Shown: positions 34,464 to 47,792, numbered from the stretch's first letter. The stretch: DNA of 64,000 bases from Sanghuangporus weigelae (GCA_033182465.1 CP137320.1:2418001-2482000), one strand, 5' to 3'. Program-made: numbers and translations. Notes: generated by a model from the letters alone, not told the origin.

Positions 34464-37400
34464 ATGAGCTCGGTTGAGGCTGCCGCAAGTCTCTTTGGAT
34501 CATCGGACTCAGGTTCGGACTTGGACTTTTTGACCGCACCAGAGGGAACAAATAGTTCCTCCGACTCTCCGGCCAGCGCCCCCGCCGGTCTTAGAGCAGG
34601 TGCCAGCAATGAACTCTTCGCAGATCAAGATTCGTCTGGCTTATTCGATGTCAAAGAAGATGCGGTGCTGTCGTCTACGCCTTTCGACACTCAAGGAGAG
34701 GCAGGGAATGATGCGTACCACTACGGAGAAACGGACACAGCACAAGCCGAAGCCTATCAGCCGGATAATTCATATGGTTCTGACCAAGATGGACAATCGT
34801 ACCCTATAACTAACGGACAAGGTCATTCTGGTTATTCAGAGGGCTGGTATGATCAACATGGGCAGTGGCATGCTTATGAACAGGATGGAGTTTCGGCTAC
34901 CATAGGTACGCTTACTTCCTCCAAAGAATATTTTTCACAACTCACGGGTGTAAGGTCATGGTCATGCAGGGAATGATGTACCTTACAACACCACTGGAGC
35001 CTATGGGAACGCTGGCGATATAAATGCTTACGATACGTACAACACGAGCTCCCGGTATGATTTTCAAGCTGAGAATTCCTCGTCCACGTATGGATATGAA
35101 GCGGCTTACGTTCCACCGTCTTCGTCGGCTCAATTCATCTACGACCCGTATAGACCTACTTCCATACCTGTTGACCAACAGCAAACAAACGCTTATGAGC
35201 AGAAGGCAGCAACGACGGTCCATGATCCTTACAGACCCTCGAGATTCAGCTCGCAAGAGGCTTCAAGTGCATCGTATACTTCAGTGCCGACGACCTCATA
35301 CGATCTGTATAGACCAGCCGCGTCCGATAACCGCTCACCACACGAAGTTCGATCTTCATCCATTCCCCACTCAAACACATTCGTAGCTGGCGAGAGTTTG
35401 ATACCTCCACGTAGTATGGTTGATACATCGAAGCCCCCGGCTTCTCCGTATCGACCGTCTACGGCTAATGCGTATGACCCTCCGATCCCGGTTTTGAAGC
35501 CCAGAAAATCATTCACTGCTTCTGCGCTTCACTATCAAAGCAGTCCTTACACTCCTCACAGTGCGACCTCTCCTACTCCTCCCCCTCTGACCGCGCGTAA
35601 AGTCTCTTCTCCCCCTCAATCAAATTCTTCCTTAGTATCTCCGCCTACTCGTTCCTCCTTGCACACTCCTCCAACCGCGTCCGCTGTTTCCTATGCGCAA
35701 CCCTTTTTCCGATCAAGTTCGCCGTATGATCCTCCAGCTCCGGCCCAGTATGGCCCGCCGAAGCCTCACTCCCATGGAAGCGATCCTTATCCTGGTCCGC
35801 AGCAGATTAATGGGCAATATACGTCTCCGACAGCGGTTTCGCCCCCAGCTACCCGTTTTTCTACCAACCAGCGACAAATGACTAATAAACCCGGTTTTGT
35901 TGTTGCACGGCAGGAGCTTGATGTTACGCAATACCCTGCCAATCTTCATCATGTTGACGCTGCGCCGTATGTATCCCGCGAGGCTACAGCTCCTGCGGCT
36001 GCGGACGATGACTTGGTTCATGAAGAAGGTCTGTTGCACAGCGGGGAGTCTAGTTATTCGCCGAGCAGCAATCCGGCTTATTCAGAGACAGCGGTGCCTC
36101 GTCCCACTTCGAGACCTGGATCTTCGCATTCGTCCGTTAGTCCCATTAGTTCGAGAAGAGCTGGCCAGAGTCCAGCCTCAGAGCGACGCTCACGAATGTC
36201 TCCAGACGGCACTGTGCATTCTAGTGGATCTCAACGTGCTGTTTCTCCTGCAAGCGAATCGGCTCGGTCGCAAGGTTCCTTGGGAAGAAGCTCTCCGGTG
36301 TATAACCGTGCAGGAACGTCATTGATCGGTCAATCATTCTCTGTCTTTGACGAACAAACATCAAAGCATGACGAACCTTACAGTTTCGTCAAGCGGAACT
36401 CTTTTGACACAGCAGATTCTCCCAGTGCGGTTGGGTCACTAGGGACTTATGCAGGTATGCTATGTTATCTGCATGTGAGAATAAGGGCTTATATAAGCGT
36501 TACTCAGCTCCTCCAGCGCCATTGCCTTCCACTTCCAGCTCATATCTGAACCACGATCGTGGTGCTGTGGATTTAACGAATGGTTCTTCCGCAGCAAATG
36601 GGCGGACAACTTCTCCGGTGCAGCAGAACCAGTGGTTAGAGCCAGCAGTGGGTTCACTTTACGACCCATACAGACCAAATCCTTCCGGATCCGATGAGCA
36701 GAAATCATCTACTAATGCATATACATCCCCACCACAGCCAGATTCTGAACATTATGAGCCCGTGAATCAATATGCCCCCCAACAGAGCGGCTACGGTGCG
36801 CCGGAAACACGAGAACGCTCGATGAGCAATTTGTCGTCCTTCTCTTCACCCTATGATCCATATGCACCTTCCGTCCAGGCCATCAAGCAGCAGGATCATT
36901 CCCCTCACACCCCAAACAATCACGCTTTTTCTCCACCGGCGCCTTCATTTGGTTCTTTCGGAAGCGGAGTTGGACGAACCTCCTTGGAGTCCTCATATTC
37001 TCCTCCACCTATCTCCGGTCCTTACGCCCCTTCTCCATCTTTGCTTGGCACGAACGATCCGCTTGGAAGGGCAAATGCCAAAGTACCTGTCGTAAGCTTC
37101 GGCTTTGGAGGGAAACTTGTGACTTGCTTCCATTCCCCGCCGACGCTAGACACTGGGTTCGATGTGGCCTTGTCTTCGCGAAAATGTACTGACATCTACA
37201 TCCGATCGCTTCATAAAGCAATCCCGGAGTCGGTTTTGAATGTTTCCACTGCAACATATCCTGGCCCTTTATTTGGAGATCCAGGTTCTCCAGTAGCGAC
37301 GCTGGTTCGTGCTGCAGGTTCAACAAATGCAAAGAGCAAAACAAAGAAGGCGAAGGTTTTGGCTTATTTGTCTGAGCGTGCAGAAGAATTGGAAAGAGGT

Positions 37401-40222
37401 CTCGGTTACCTGACGGCTGGAAGTGTAGACAAGCGACGAGCCGAAGGAAAACTGTCGCTAGTAAGGTTACTCCGTGCTCTGGTCGAACACGATGGCCAGC
37501 TTTATGGGAGGTAAGTCAGCTTGGTTTAGTACGCCGAGCAGATCTGATGGGGCTGTATGTATCTTCTAGCCCCACCGCTGAATGTGCGGCTCGGGCTGCA
37601 CTTTTGCCCCGAATCGTAAATCCGCGAGGCGCCTCGGAAGCAATTGCGTTCTTGAATGCGCCAACCGCAGTATCCTTGGCTAAGGAGACTTTTGGGTCGA
37701 CTGGAAACACTGAGAAGCCTTTAGCTGAGTACGCTGTACGTCGCTCGGTGCTAGGAACGATCCAAGATTTCCTCCTCCGAGGCGAAAAGCGAGAAGCGTA
37801 TCATTATGCTTTGGATGAGAAGTTGTGGGCACATGCTATGGTGATTTCGAGTAGCATTGATAAGGAGGCGTTCAAAGAGGTGGTGACTGAATTTGTACGA
37901 ACTGAGTTAGGCGTAAAAACAGAATCTCGTTCGGACGGGTCCGTGACCAACGGTCTGGAAAGTTTGCGACTCGCATACAGCCTTTATTCGGGGCAATCTT
38001 CATCAGCAGGTAGTGTCATCTAGAGCTGAATATTGGATTGTTTGAACTCACTTGACCTGCTGTAGTGCAACATCTACTACCGATAAAGTCTCTACAGGCG
38101 GGCCCATCTTTGACGCTTCAGCCTCCAACTCCGATGAACCTTATGACTCCTCTATCGCCCAACTTTCCTTCGCCATCGCAAGCAACGAATATCTCTCCAG
38201 AAATTTTGTCTCAGTGGCCGGAGCATGCGGTTATGCTTTTCTCCGGTCAGATGGGAGCCGAGTCATCGTCCGCTCTGACAACTCTCGGGGACTATCTAAT
38301 AAGTAATGATTGGGTGGAAGCTGCTCACTGCTGGTTAGTCGTTATATGTTCACGATAACACCGTCTGTTAATCGATTCTCCGCAGTTACCTCCTCTCCCC
38401 TCAATCATCACCTATAGGTGGTGCAGGAGTACCATCCGTTCGAATTATCCTTGTTGGCTCGCAGAGTCCACATCATAACGCATCATTCTTTACGGATCCT
38501 GACGCTTTCATGTTCAGCGAGATCTTGGAATTTGCGTTGTCGTTGCATCCTCCTCCAAAAGGCCAGGAAGCGTTTTCAGGCTTCCCGCATCTCCAGGTGT
38601 ACAGGCTCATTCGGGCGTTCCAACTAGCAGAGATGGGGTATATTAATGCAGCGAAGAGGTACTGCGAAGCTATTACAGCGACACCTTTGCGACCTTCACC
38701 CTATTTGTCGCAGCTGTTTTCAGATCAGCTGAAGGAACTGTATAATCGACTCAACGGTGATCCTCTCCTAGACAAGTCAAATTCCTGGATCGGTGGGAAA
38801 TTAGTGAAGCCGAGTCTCGATGGCTTTGGAGATTGGTTAGGGGGTACCCTGACAAAGTTCGTTGCAGGAGAGATAGACACCTCCTCGCCCTCTGCAGGGG
38901 AACATTCTTCGACTAATAATCCAGTCTATGCTGGTGCCTTCTCGCGGTACAGCAACATATCGTCCACGAACAATTCAAGGGGCTCATCCCCCGTCCCGTC
39001 GTTTATCAATAATAGTGTTCCGCCAAGCATGCTACCTGGCAGGACCAGTTCAGCTGCAGGTTTCAAATCTGTCCCTACTTATTCTCCAAGTAACCGCACT
39101 TCACCGGCTTTCGATTACGAGAGACCTGGATCGACGAAGAGCGTGCCACCAGCACGGATTCTGACCTCAGAATCTAGCACGGGTTACAACCATGAAGTAA
39201 TCGGAAACCGGAATTACCTCGGAAACGGCTCCGCGGTCCACGGAGAGCACTCACAATCTCAACCTGGTGGTGGATGGTGGACCGCGGCATACGGCAATGA
39301 CAATGGCCCAACTCCTAAAGCCTCTTCCTTTACAAATGTGGACGCTCAAACAAGCGAGACCGACTCCGGAGGATCTGGTTTCATTTCACTGATGGATAAC
39401 TACAGTCCATACACACCTTCACCATCTGCCACTACATTTACGAACAGGACAGAAGAGGCTGGTGACTTTGATGATGATCTTGGTCTTAGTAACAATGCAA
39501 GTAAGAAAAAAGGGCAGAAGGCACACGAGAATGAGGATGAGGATGACGGTAAGACGGAAAAAGAGGAACCAAGGAAGGAGGAATCAAAGAAACCAGGTGA
39601 GTCTTTCTCTACTCAGGGGGAATTGGCAAACGTTGACAAGACTGTTCCAGAAACGAATTCTAGCATTTCTAGCTCTAGTTCTTGGTTCGGACGCTGGTTC
39701 AGTCGACCGTCGTCGGCAAAGCCGGCCCCGGTTAAGGCCAATTTGGGCGAAGAAACATCGTTTTATTACGATAAGGATTTAAAGAGATGGGTCAACAAAA
39801 AGGTACGGGTCGGCATTTTTTTGTTCGCTTGGTATGCGATGTTTAATGGCATACTTCAGGCCGGTGCGGAACCTCCAAAATCAGCCGCTCCGCCGCCGCC
39901 ACCGTCTAGAGCACAGACCGCTTCTCCATCAAGAGCGTCTCATCTCGCAAGCTTCGGTCCTCCTCCTCCTTCTCCAATGCCTCCTCCAGGGCGACCCGTG
40001 TCGGCAATGGATGCAGGCTCGTCCGGACCGCCCAGGAAAACCCTTACACCGCTACGATCCAGCTTGATTCCGGAAGAAGAGCGTGGCTCTGCCTCGTCTA
40101 CTCCTCCAACTCCCGCTGCTATGTCCTCATTGTCAGCGGCTCCGCCAACGGGCCGGCCAAAATCTGCCGCGAAAAAACACATACGCAGTCGCTATGTCGA
40201 TGTTTTCCAACAACCTTCGTAA
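34464..40222 (+). CDS. SEC16: COPII coat assembly factor Sec16
   Basis: The very long N-terminal region is disordered and rich in Tyr, Pro and Ser, with a recurring YDPYRP-like unit (IYDPYRPTS, VHDPYRPSR, SYDLYRPAA, SLYDPYRPNP, SPYDPYAPS). The conserved central domain begins at VVSFGFGGKLVTCF (about 37087) and leads into the helical ACE1 fold (for example TIQDFLLRGEKREAYHYAL and YRLIRAFQLAEMGYINAA, to about 38760). The C-terminal region has FYYDKDLKRWVNKK and proline-rich runs that bind Sec23 in known Sec16. Sec16 marks ER exit sites and scaffolds COPII assembly with Sec13/31, Sec23/24 and Sar1. Introns are few and short for such a long gene; one falls within the C-terminal conserved WVNKK block at about 39803. 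A start at 34464 fits the first in-frame ATG, followed by an acidic Ser/Asp segment. Confidence 0.92.
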
Positions 40223-40471
40223 ACATTACATTTTCTTTCCTCTTTTAACTTTAACTTCTCCACTTAGGATGTTTGTAATTTTATTCGCTTATTTTCCCCT
40301 GACTTTTCACAACTGGATGTATAAGTCTTTTTGTCACAGAATAGGATTACGAAACTGCGCGAGATCCCGCCATTAGTACTATGTAGTCCTTCTCAATATC
40401 TCTCAATGATTCGATGAAATAATGATAATGTGGCTTTATTATGGAGTACTCTATCATCACACGTGAGAATA

Positions 40472-41695
40472 TTAGAACGCGTATGAGAACGGATACCCTG
40501 GAAAAGCACAGTTAGAGGCAGGACTTCATTCGTGAATCGCTTGAACTTACCGCCATTTTTAATTTTGAAGTCCTTGATCAAAGCAGAGAGCGTTATGACG
40601 ATTAGGGCAGTAAAGGAGAAGATAGCCAGCTGCTGGACCGGTCTTTTCGTTTGCTGTGGTGCTCCTAAAATTAATCCAAGGAACGACGCCGACAGTGTGA
40701 AGTCTTTGCACTCCTGTTAACATACCATTTTAACTGCGAGAGATAAGGAACATACATTTGAACGAGACGGTCCAGATTTCAGCTCCAACTTGCGTTTGAA
40801 AGCCAGGCATCATGCTGTGCTCCCGTGTGCGGTATGGCATATTGCGGATCCGGACGAACATGAAACCGGAGGTCATGACAAGGATCGTTGAGATGGTTAT
40901 AATAGCCCAAGTCCAGCGACTGAGAATAACCGGGAATACCAGGCGAGCGGCAAGAGCGAAAATAATCAGGGTGCTTGCCACGGAGAGAACGAGACCCCAG
41001 TCGATAGGAACGCGGTAAGGGATTGGAACGGGCGTGAAGTTGGACATTTGCGCAGCGAATTCCTTTGCTTCATTTCCACTTGCAACTAAGTTAGTACGTG
41101 TAGATGGCAATCAAGGTAAGACAGGGCTCACAAGTTGTTGAAATCGTAGTTGAACGGATCTGTCTTGCCACTGGAAAGCATATTGGAACCGTAAGTAGCA
41201 GGATAGAACGTGACAACCGGCGCCGACATGAGACCAAGCTAGAATCGTAAAATTATTAGCCAAAATGGCAAAACTTCAGTATAAGCGAGAGCCCACTCTT
41301 CTGAAAACGTTCTCTGCATCGGCGAAGTCAGCGGTGGCGAAGAAATGCTTGTTTCGTACGTCCTTTGGTACGGTTGCCCAAGCCTTTGAGACGGCATGGA
41401 ACGACGGATCGAACTCTCTAAGACGTTTATCAGCTCTTGCATCGACAATGGTTTATTCAAACACGTACTTGCATGGAGTGCATCTCATGTTTTTACCAAG
41501 CGCAGTGAGCTGAACGACAGCCGACCAGTTGCGTTTCGGTGAAGTTACGAGGTCGAAGAGCTGCTCATCGAGCCTGATGACGCCGTCCGGCGATGCATCT
41601 GCAAGAGCTGAAAGTTTCTCTACAGGCGATGGATCACTCGTCGCTGCGAAGCATAGCGGTACGGCAGCCAACGCCAGCAAAAGTTGCCTAAACAT
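40472..41695 (-). CDS. OST3: Oligosaccharyltransferase thioredoxin-fold subunit Ost3/Ost6
   Basis: An N-terminal signal peptide (MFRQLLLALAAVPLCFA) precedes a lumenal thioredoxin-like domain with the redox motif CTPC. After splicing it runs through EFDPSFHAVSKAW, HFFATADFADAENVF and LGLMSAPVVTFYPA. Four transmembrane helices follow (WGLVLSVASTLIIFALAA and others), and the C-terminus is IKDFKIKNGGYPFSYAF, matching the family ending. Ost3/Ost6 forms mixed disulfides with client glycoproteins so that the OST complex can reach more Asn sites in the ER. The final exon encodes only about nine residues and is supported by the YPFS ending. One junction near 40715-40755 needs an unusual acceptor and is uncertain. 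The gene is divergent from PIK1, 113 bp away. Confidence 0.92.
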
Positions 41696-41808
41696 GGTGG
41701 TAAGTATAAGGATGATTATATTGCTGCGCGCCGCTACGTGTCAGAACGCGGGTGATCGACGCGTGAAATAACGGTCTTCCGCTCTCTCGCCTCGTACACC
41801 ATTCATTC

Positions 41809-44800
41809 ATGTCGCATGCTTTACTCCTTCGTCTCTTTCTTTCCCCCTCGTTCTTTTCTGTCAATGTTGCTCTCCAATATCTTATGCAATATCATGATAA
41901 TATCGGTATCACTTATTACTTAACCCGAAGACTCCGAGAGTTCGACATTAATGAACTACGGGATGTTTGGGGATTCGTGTGGTGAGCATTCATTTTGCAT
42001 ATAATCACAGCGTGGAACGAACAGTGCACGTCTAGTCATTTACTGGTGACCAGACCATCAAAGTCAAGAGCATTGGAATCCATCGTGGTAGAGACCTGTG
42101 AACGATCAACGCATATGGCCATGTTCGTACGTCCCAGATGTTACAGTTAGCTTCTATGTTCGTTCTAATGTGCATGTAGACACTGTGGTTCATGCAAGCT
42201 CATTTGAGGGACCTCGCGACGCGTAGCAAAGACTCCAAGTCATTCCTAATATGCCAGCGAATTCTACATCGATGCCACGAAATCATCTTTGAGGACTCTC
42301 CCGGCTTGGTCGCCGGGCCTTATTCTAGCATGAAAGTGCGATCTAGAAAGTCCATGCGGCGAAATCGCATTAAGCATCATCTCCAGCCAGCGATCATTGG
42401 CATGAGCTGTGTTCTTGCTGGAGCACCAGGCTTACCCACACTGACAAAGACCGTCGGACCCGTCGCTCTGGAGCAAGGTCGTGTAGACGATACAGAGGGC
42501 AACTTAAGAAGTGTGGAGCCTCAAAATAATGAAGCTTCTGTTCCTTCTCCTTCGCACAATCCAGTCGACCAAGCAGATGCAGATGCCAATGAAGACGAGG
42601 AGGAGGAAAAGGATGACCAAGAACAAACAGCAGTGGGTGCTCAAGCAATGGAGGACAATGAACAAGTCAGCCTATCTAATAGCGAGGGTCGAAAAGGCGA
42701 CTTGAGATTCAAAGCTTTGACGCAGTCTCAGAGATTACGTTTGGCTGTTCAAACGACTCCAACGCTTTCTATTCTCAAGGATGGACTTCATCACTCAATA
42801 GACATTGAGGATCCTTTTGGACAACTAGATACACCGTCATCAAATGCCTTGCCGTATCAGTCAACTCCTGCCGTCTCGACATCAAAAAAGTCGAGTCAGT
42901 CCGGAAGCGCTGATTTTGTCGAGACCCTTCTGCAAGAATACGATAACGAAGCTCAGAGACACCTATTGCAATCGCACTACTGTCATTCAGAGGTATGTCT
43001 AGCCGATGGAATTATTATGCAACTGAAATCTGAATCACTTTCAGATTCAACTCATTTTGACGCTCGAGAATATCTCTAACCGATTATTGGTTGTGCCCAA
43101 GCCCGCCAGAGTCAGTGCACTTCGGGCAGAATTGACTACTCTTAATCACAAACTGCCCGCCGAGGTAAGTCGTAGTCGTCCTTATTTTGAACTACATCCT
43201 GTTTAAGTCGATTTAGGTATGCTTGCCGATGTGGTGTTCTGGATACGAGTCTCCATTTGAGGAGAACCGCGGGTCAAAGCCGCATCATCGAATTGTCAGA
43301 ATACCGCCTGATGAAAGCGTGGTGTTGAACTCGGCGGATAGAGCTCCATACTTGCTCATATTGGAAGTTCTTCATGGCGACCTTGATTTTGACCCATCAA
43401 AACGAGGCAACAAGGACCTTGTGAAAAGTTTGCTTCGAAAGGAGCTGAAGGCTACCAAACTTCCTCGAGGAGGAAATGGGCTGTCCGAATCGTCTGATAT
43501 TCGATCAGAACCACCTATGGCGCGAACATCAGGTGCAGAGGAGGCTCTAAATCCTGGAGAAGACGGCGAAGATGCTGAACTGTCTTCAAGAAACTTATCT
43601 CGGTCACTTCTAAGTGTAACCAGCGAAAGCAATGGCGAGGAAGAAGTCGACCTTGTGGAGCAAGTATATGGAGAAGATCTGTCTGTGCACCGGACACCGG
43701 ATCTGGCAGAATCTCTCGTCGTGCCTTTGCCACCCAAAAACAGAGCCCTTGATATCGCCACCTGGTCACGATCAAACTCGCTACCGTCCTCTCCTGCTAT
43801 GACCCCCAAGGCATCCATGGCAGAGGTGCTTGGCAATAATTCTCACCGGCAGCAATCTCATGCTACTGCATCTTCACAAAGTTCAACGGGCTCCGGACGA
43901 ATACCTACACTGTCGCTTGACGAATATAGTGAACGGATGCGGACGGCTGCTGTGATGCTTGCTCAGCTCAACGCGACATTAGTCAAAGAGACTTATATAC
44001 CAACACCTCGCTCAGAGCATCCTCCTTCAGCTGCTGACACCACTGCAGCCGGGTCGAGTTGGTTCCCTATGTCGAATTGGCTGTCTGGCGTCAACACATC
44101 GAATACGACCGGTCCACTTCATCCATCGCTATCCGGCACATCCGACTCCAAGAACGCTCATGTAACCACGACGCGAATGAGGCTCCAGCCTTCCGAAGTC
44201 GCCGCAATTCGTGAGAGAATTATGCAGGAGATGCTGGCTTTGGAAGAAGAACGGATGGGTCGCATGCAGTTCCAGCCCGAATCAGAGACTATGATTTCTT
44301 TGGGAGCAGGACATAGCAACCTGAAGACGGCTGAAGACGAACAGATCATCCGGCGAGAACTCAATCGAGTCGACCCGTCGGCTGTCGTCTTCTCCGAGTC
44401 ATGGGCTCTAAAGAAGGTGTGAGCTGTTCCTTCCAATAGTTTGATCTGTGTTGAGCTACATCTCAGAGTCGAATACGGCAATCCTCTCCTTATGGGCACC
44501 TTGCTTCATGGGATTGCCTCTCTGTCATTGTCAAAGCCGGTACAGATTTGCGACAGGAACAGCTTGCAGTCCAGATGATACGTGAGCTTGATAGCCTATG
44601 GAAAGAGGAAAACTGCCAGTGCTGGGTTAGACCGTACGTCTCCTCGATTATTCGTCTCGAAAGCATTTGATCCCAAGCCGTCGATCCACAGATTTCAGAT
44701 CTTCATTACAGGTGCATCGTCAGGTCTGGTGGAGACGATAACCGATGCGGTATCGGTCCACTCGATTAAGAAGTCCCTGTACGCACGCCGGCTTACCGAT

Positions 44801-45667
44801 GGCAGGCTAGGACAAGCCTCTTTACTAGATCACTTCACAAATGCAAGTCCAATTTGTCATATAGTTTGATGTTCTATGGCCTTACTTATGTTGCAGTCTT
44901 ACGGCGATCCATCCTCGGCCAAGTTCGCCCGTGCTCAAAGAAATTTTGTTCGATCGTTGGCAGGTGATTAACTCTTAGAATTTCCCTGTTTCAACGTCTC
45001 AACGTCGTTGTTGATGGACAGGCTACTCAATCGTTACCTACCTCCTCCAAATTAAAGACCGTCACAACGGTAATATCCTCCTGGACCGAGACGGCCATCT
45101 TATTCATATTGACTTTGGATTCATGCTTTCCAACTCGCCTGGGAACATCGGTTTTGAAGCTGCGCCGTTCAAACTAACATTTGATTATGTGGAGGTCATG
45201 GGCGGCGTGGATAGTCCCGCGTTTCGGGAGTTTCATCGATTGTTTCATGAGGGCTTTCAAGCTGCTCGGAAACATTGCGACAGGATCATCAGTGCGTATT
45301 ATTGCATTGTATTTGGCTACATATGAGACTGACGTTTGCTTTACAAGCCATCGTCGAGCTTATGCAGAAGGGTATGTAGGGTTCGAATGATAGGAAGACT
45401 TCTCTTCTTACGTGACATTTCTCTTGTAGACTCGACACTGCCCTGTTTTGCAGCTTTGGGAGAACAGACAGCAAATCAGCTTCGCGAACGCTTCCAGCCA
45501 AAATCCAACCAGCAATCAGCGACAGAGCTAGCGGAACGGTTAATTATGTCGTCTCTCGGATCCAATTGGACGCGGCTATACGATTCGGTAGGTGAACCAC
45601 CAATGAAGAGCAGGGCTTCTGCTGATGCTGCTACAAGTTCCAATATTACTCTCAATCAATTCTATGA
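41809..45667 (+). CDS. PIK1: Phosphatidylinositol 4-kinase Pik1 (PI4K III beta type)
   Basis: The N-terminal lipid-kinase-unique helical region is plain: QYHDNIGITYYLTRRL and, after the first intron, HLLVTRPSKSRALE and TCERSTHMAMF. An acidic, Ser-rich linker follows. The kinase domain starts after PAEVCLPMWCSG, and includes SWDCLSVIVKAGTDLRQEQL, the catalytic loop KDRHNGNILLD, the DFG block HIDFGFMLSN, and FKLTFDYVEVMGG. The end WTRLYDSFQYYSQSIL matches Pik1 only if the last intron (about 45591-45640) is removed. Pik1 makes PI4P at the Golgi, usually with the calcium sensor Frq1, and drives post-Golgi secretion. Two regions near 44430 and 44630 need short introns to keep the kinase frame. TRS120 and SEC16 in this window act in neighbouring secretory steps. 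Confidence 0.93.
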
Positions 45668-46034
45668 GCGAATTTGGTACTCGCTCGCTCGCTCTTGAAG
45701 AATATTGATGCCAAAGAGGCACGAAATTCGGATGATCGCCTGAATGTGGAATGTATTGGCAAAGCCAAGAAGCCAAGAATTGGGTGGTGTATACAGAGCA
45801 GAAATCAGCTAGGTCCGCATCCGCTACATGCATGTGTACCAGAGCCGCCAGGTATGGCTAGAATAGTATAAATTTGGGAATAAATATACCAAAAAGCGGA
45901 CAGAATAGATGCATGTGGGCAAAGGGAAAGGACGGCGGTTGGTTAGTTGGTCCACAGCGCAAACGGAGATGGATAGATATAATATTCGTACGATGTGTAT
46001 ATATATTAATGTATGGAGGAAACAAAGCAGACAA
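45668..46034. other. Convergent 3' region between PIK1 and the mannosyltransferase
   Basis: About 370 AT-rich bases hold the two 3' untranslated regions. It contains the PUF octamer listed separately and the purine-rich PIK1 3' end. No gene is seen. Confidence 0.5.
45996..46003 (+). promoter_or_regulatory. Exact PUF recognition octamer in PIK1 3' region
   Basis: TGTATATA on the plus strand, about 330 nt after the PIK1 stop and inside an AU-rich run. It equals the octamer read by the residues of the PUF protein at 30962-33899. It functions only if the PIK1 mRNA extends this far, and the motif can arise by chance in AT-rich DNA. Confidence 0.35.
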
Positions 46035-47571
46035 TCATTGGAAAAGCGAGTCGTAGCGCTTCAAACACGAATACCACTGATAATCTGCGAGTACCAGTCA
46101 AGGCATGCCCTCGATCGAAACTAGCAATTTGATAAAACTCACCAAAATTATCGTTTTCAGAGCACCAGCACTTCCCCTTTGAGTGTGCCTCGCCTTGCGG
46201 ACAATGCTGGAACGGCTCGTGTCGATATCCAATATCGTTGAAGAAATGGATTTGATCCTTGCGCGCGAAGAGAGCGGCTCCGATCGAGTGGACGGGCGCG
46301 TCGCCCCATCGCTCGTAGTAGAACCCGCCTTTGGAATCAAGATAATCGAAGAATTTGCTGTACGCCTCTCCGCGCCAGAAGTCAAGGTCACCGATTTCGA
46401 AGTTACTCCAGACTATGTTGTCAAATCGAGTATACCAGTCAGCTCATGGGACAGGTGATAATGAAAGCTTACGCACAATGACACCTGTTGTAGGTTTCAC
46501 CGCCATCATCCGACAAGAACTTCATGGCATTATCCTCTGGCATCAATCCAGGATTCTCCTTCAGAAAGTTCTTTACTTCTTGCCAGAGCGTTGGGATGGT
46601 CGCAGCATATTCATATAGCGAGACGGTAAATCCGTAAACTTTGTTCTGGTCTTGCATCACCAGGAACGGATCGTAATGAAGGTCGCAGAAGAACTGGACA
46701 TTCGGCCTAGAAGTTAAGAATTGCATGAGTCGATCCACTCAATTACTTCGCCGATGACCGATGATCGAGAGCGACAACTCACTCTATTCGCCAATAATAT
46801 CGGTAATTCTTAAGCAGCTCGTGACGGTAAAAGAATCCGGAGTTAAACCGGCACATATTTCGATAACTGAAAAGAGCAGTAAAGCGAACGCGTTAAGGTA
46901 CGATAAATAGCTCCAAAATAGCTCCAAAACGTCACTCACGGGAGACTTCCCCCGTAAATTACGTTGTCTTTGACCATCTTTTCTCGGGCGGCCTTGGCAC
47001 GGTCCTCATCGATCCAGTCGGGTTGGAACCAGTCTTCTTTAGATATCAACCCGTAGTAAACTTCTGCATCTGTAAGCTCTCTTGTGCGCCTTTGAAAACC
47101 AGCATGAGCATCGGATTTTGATGAAGAGATCAGAAATGGTCACTTACTTTTTGAATTCATCATCGAATGGCTCCTCGTTCAAGAAAACCCAAGGATAATT
47201 GAACTCTTTGTTGAATCTGTCCTCCGCCTGCTTCATGCTCATAGCGACACCTTGAATGTCGCTGTTGCGCGTAAGAACAACGAATGTCGCATTTGCCTTC
47301 CTTTCAAGTGGGTCGGCGATTTTAGGCGGATGGATGTATTCGTCAGGAAGGGGAGTTTTGTATGGCGGCGCGCCCTTTTCTCCACCAAGATGGAGCTTGT
47401 CTCGTATATTTGACAGCGACGTTGCGTTTCCATATCCCTCGTGGGAGAAGCTTAATATGTAGTGCAAGCTAATCTATTATGTTGATCAATGCGCTGAGGA
47501 CGCGTGGAAGACTGAAGTTAACTTACGATGATGATGAGGACGAGAAGCACATAGCGCATTGGCGTCATCAT
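46035..47571 (-). CDS. KTR: KRE2/MNT1-family alpha-1,2-mannosyltransferase (GT15)
   Basis: The short cytosolic start [15 protein letters not shown] and following hydrophobic segment form a type II signal anchor, followed by a lumenal GT15 catalytic domain. Visible family blocks are [38 protein letters not shown]-like [15 protein letters not shown], the downstream [20 protein letters not shown] and then [13 protein letters not shown], whose Glu is the residue placed as nucleophile or metal-site neighbour in Kre2. The chain continues through [20 protein letters not shown] and [14 protein letters not shown] and ends [16 protein letters not shown] after the last splice. These Golgi enzymes add alpha-1,2-mannose to O-linked and N-linked glycans. 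It is divergent from TOM40, 221 bp away. Which Ktr subfamily it belongs to is not determined. Confidence 0.9.
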
Positions 47572-47694
47572 GTTGACGACCAAGAAGAACAAGGCCCGCC
47601 TTGAGAGACAGGACCCGAAACAGACGTGGAAGTAAGAGAACAAGAATTAATGGCTGGTCTCGATGAGATTCCATTAAGCATGTGGATCAGCGCC

Positions 47695-47710
47695 CGTCAC
47701 ATCTGTGACG
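47695..47710. promoter_or_regulatory. CGTCACATCTGTGACG palindrome in the KTR/TOM40 divergent promoter
   Basis: A perfect inverted repeat with 7-base arms and a 2-base centre, equivalent to GTCAC-N4-GTGAC, lies midway between the two starts. A further TGACGTG lies at 47740-47746. The same GTCAC-N4-GTGAC spacing occurs at 63019-63032 and a 1-base-spaced form at 5433-5443, each in a divergent promoter. Confidence 0.45.
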
Positions 47711-47792
47711 CGCTCGTTTATCCGAATAGAGTAACTGAGTGACGTGTTTCCAATTTTTCTTTTTTCTTTTCGAGTGTTACTGTACCACCGCG

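Noticed and set aside
43372-43836. 154-residue minus-strand frame inside PIK1
   Set aside because: A shadow of the acidic Ser-rich PIK1 linker on the opposite strand.
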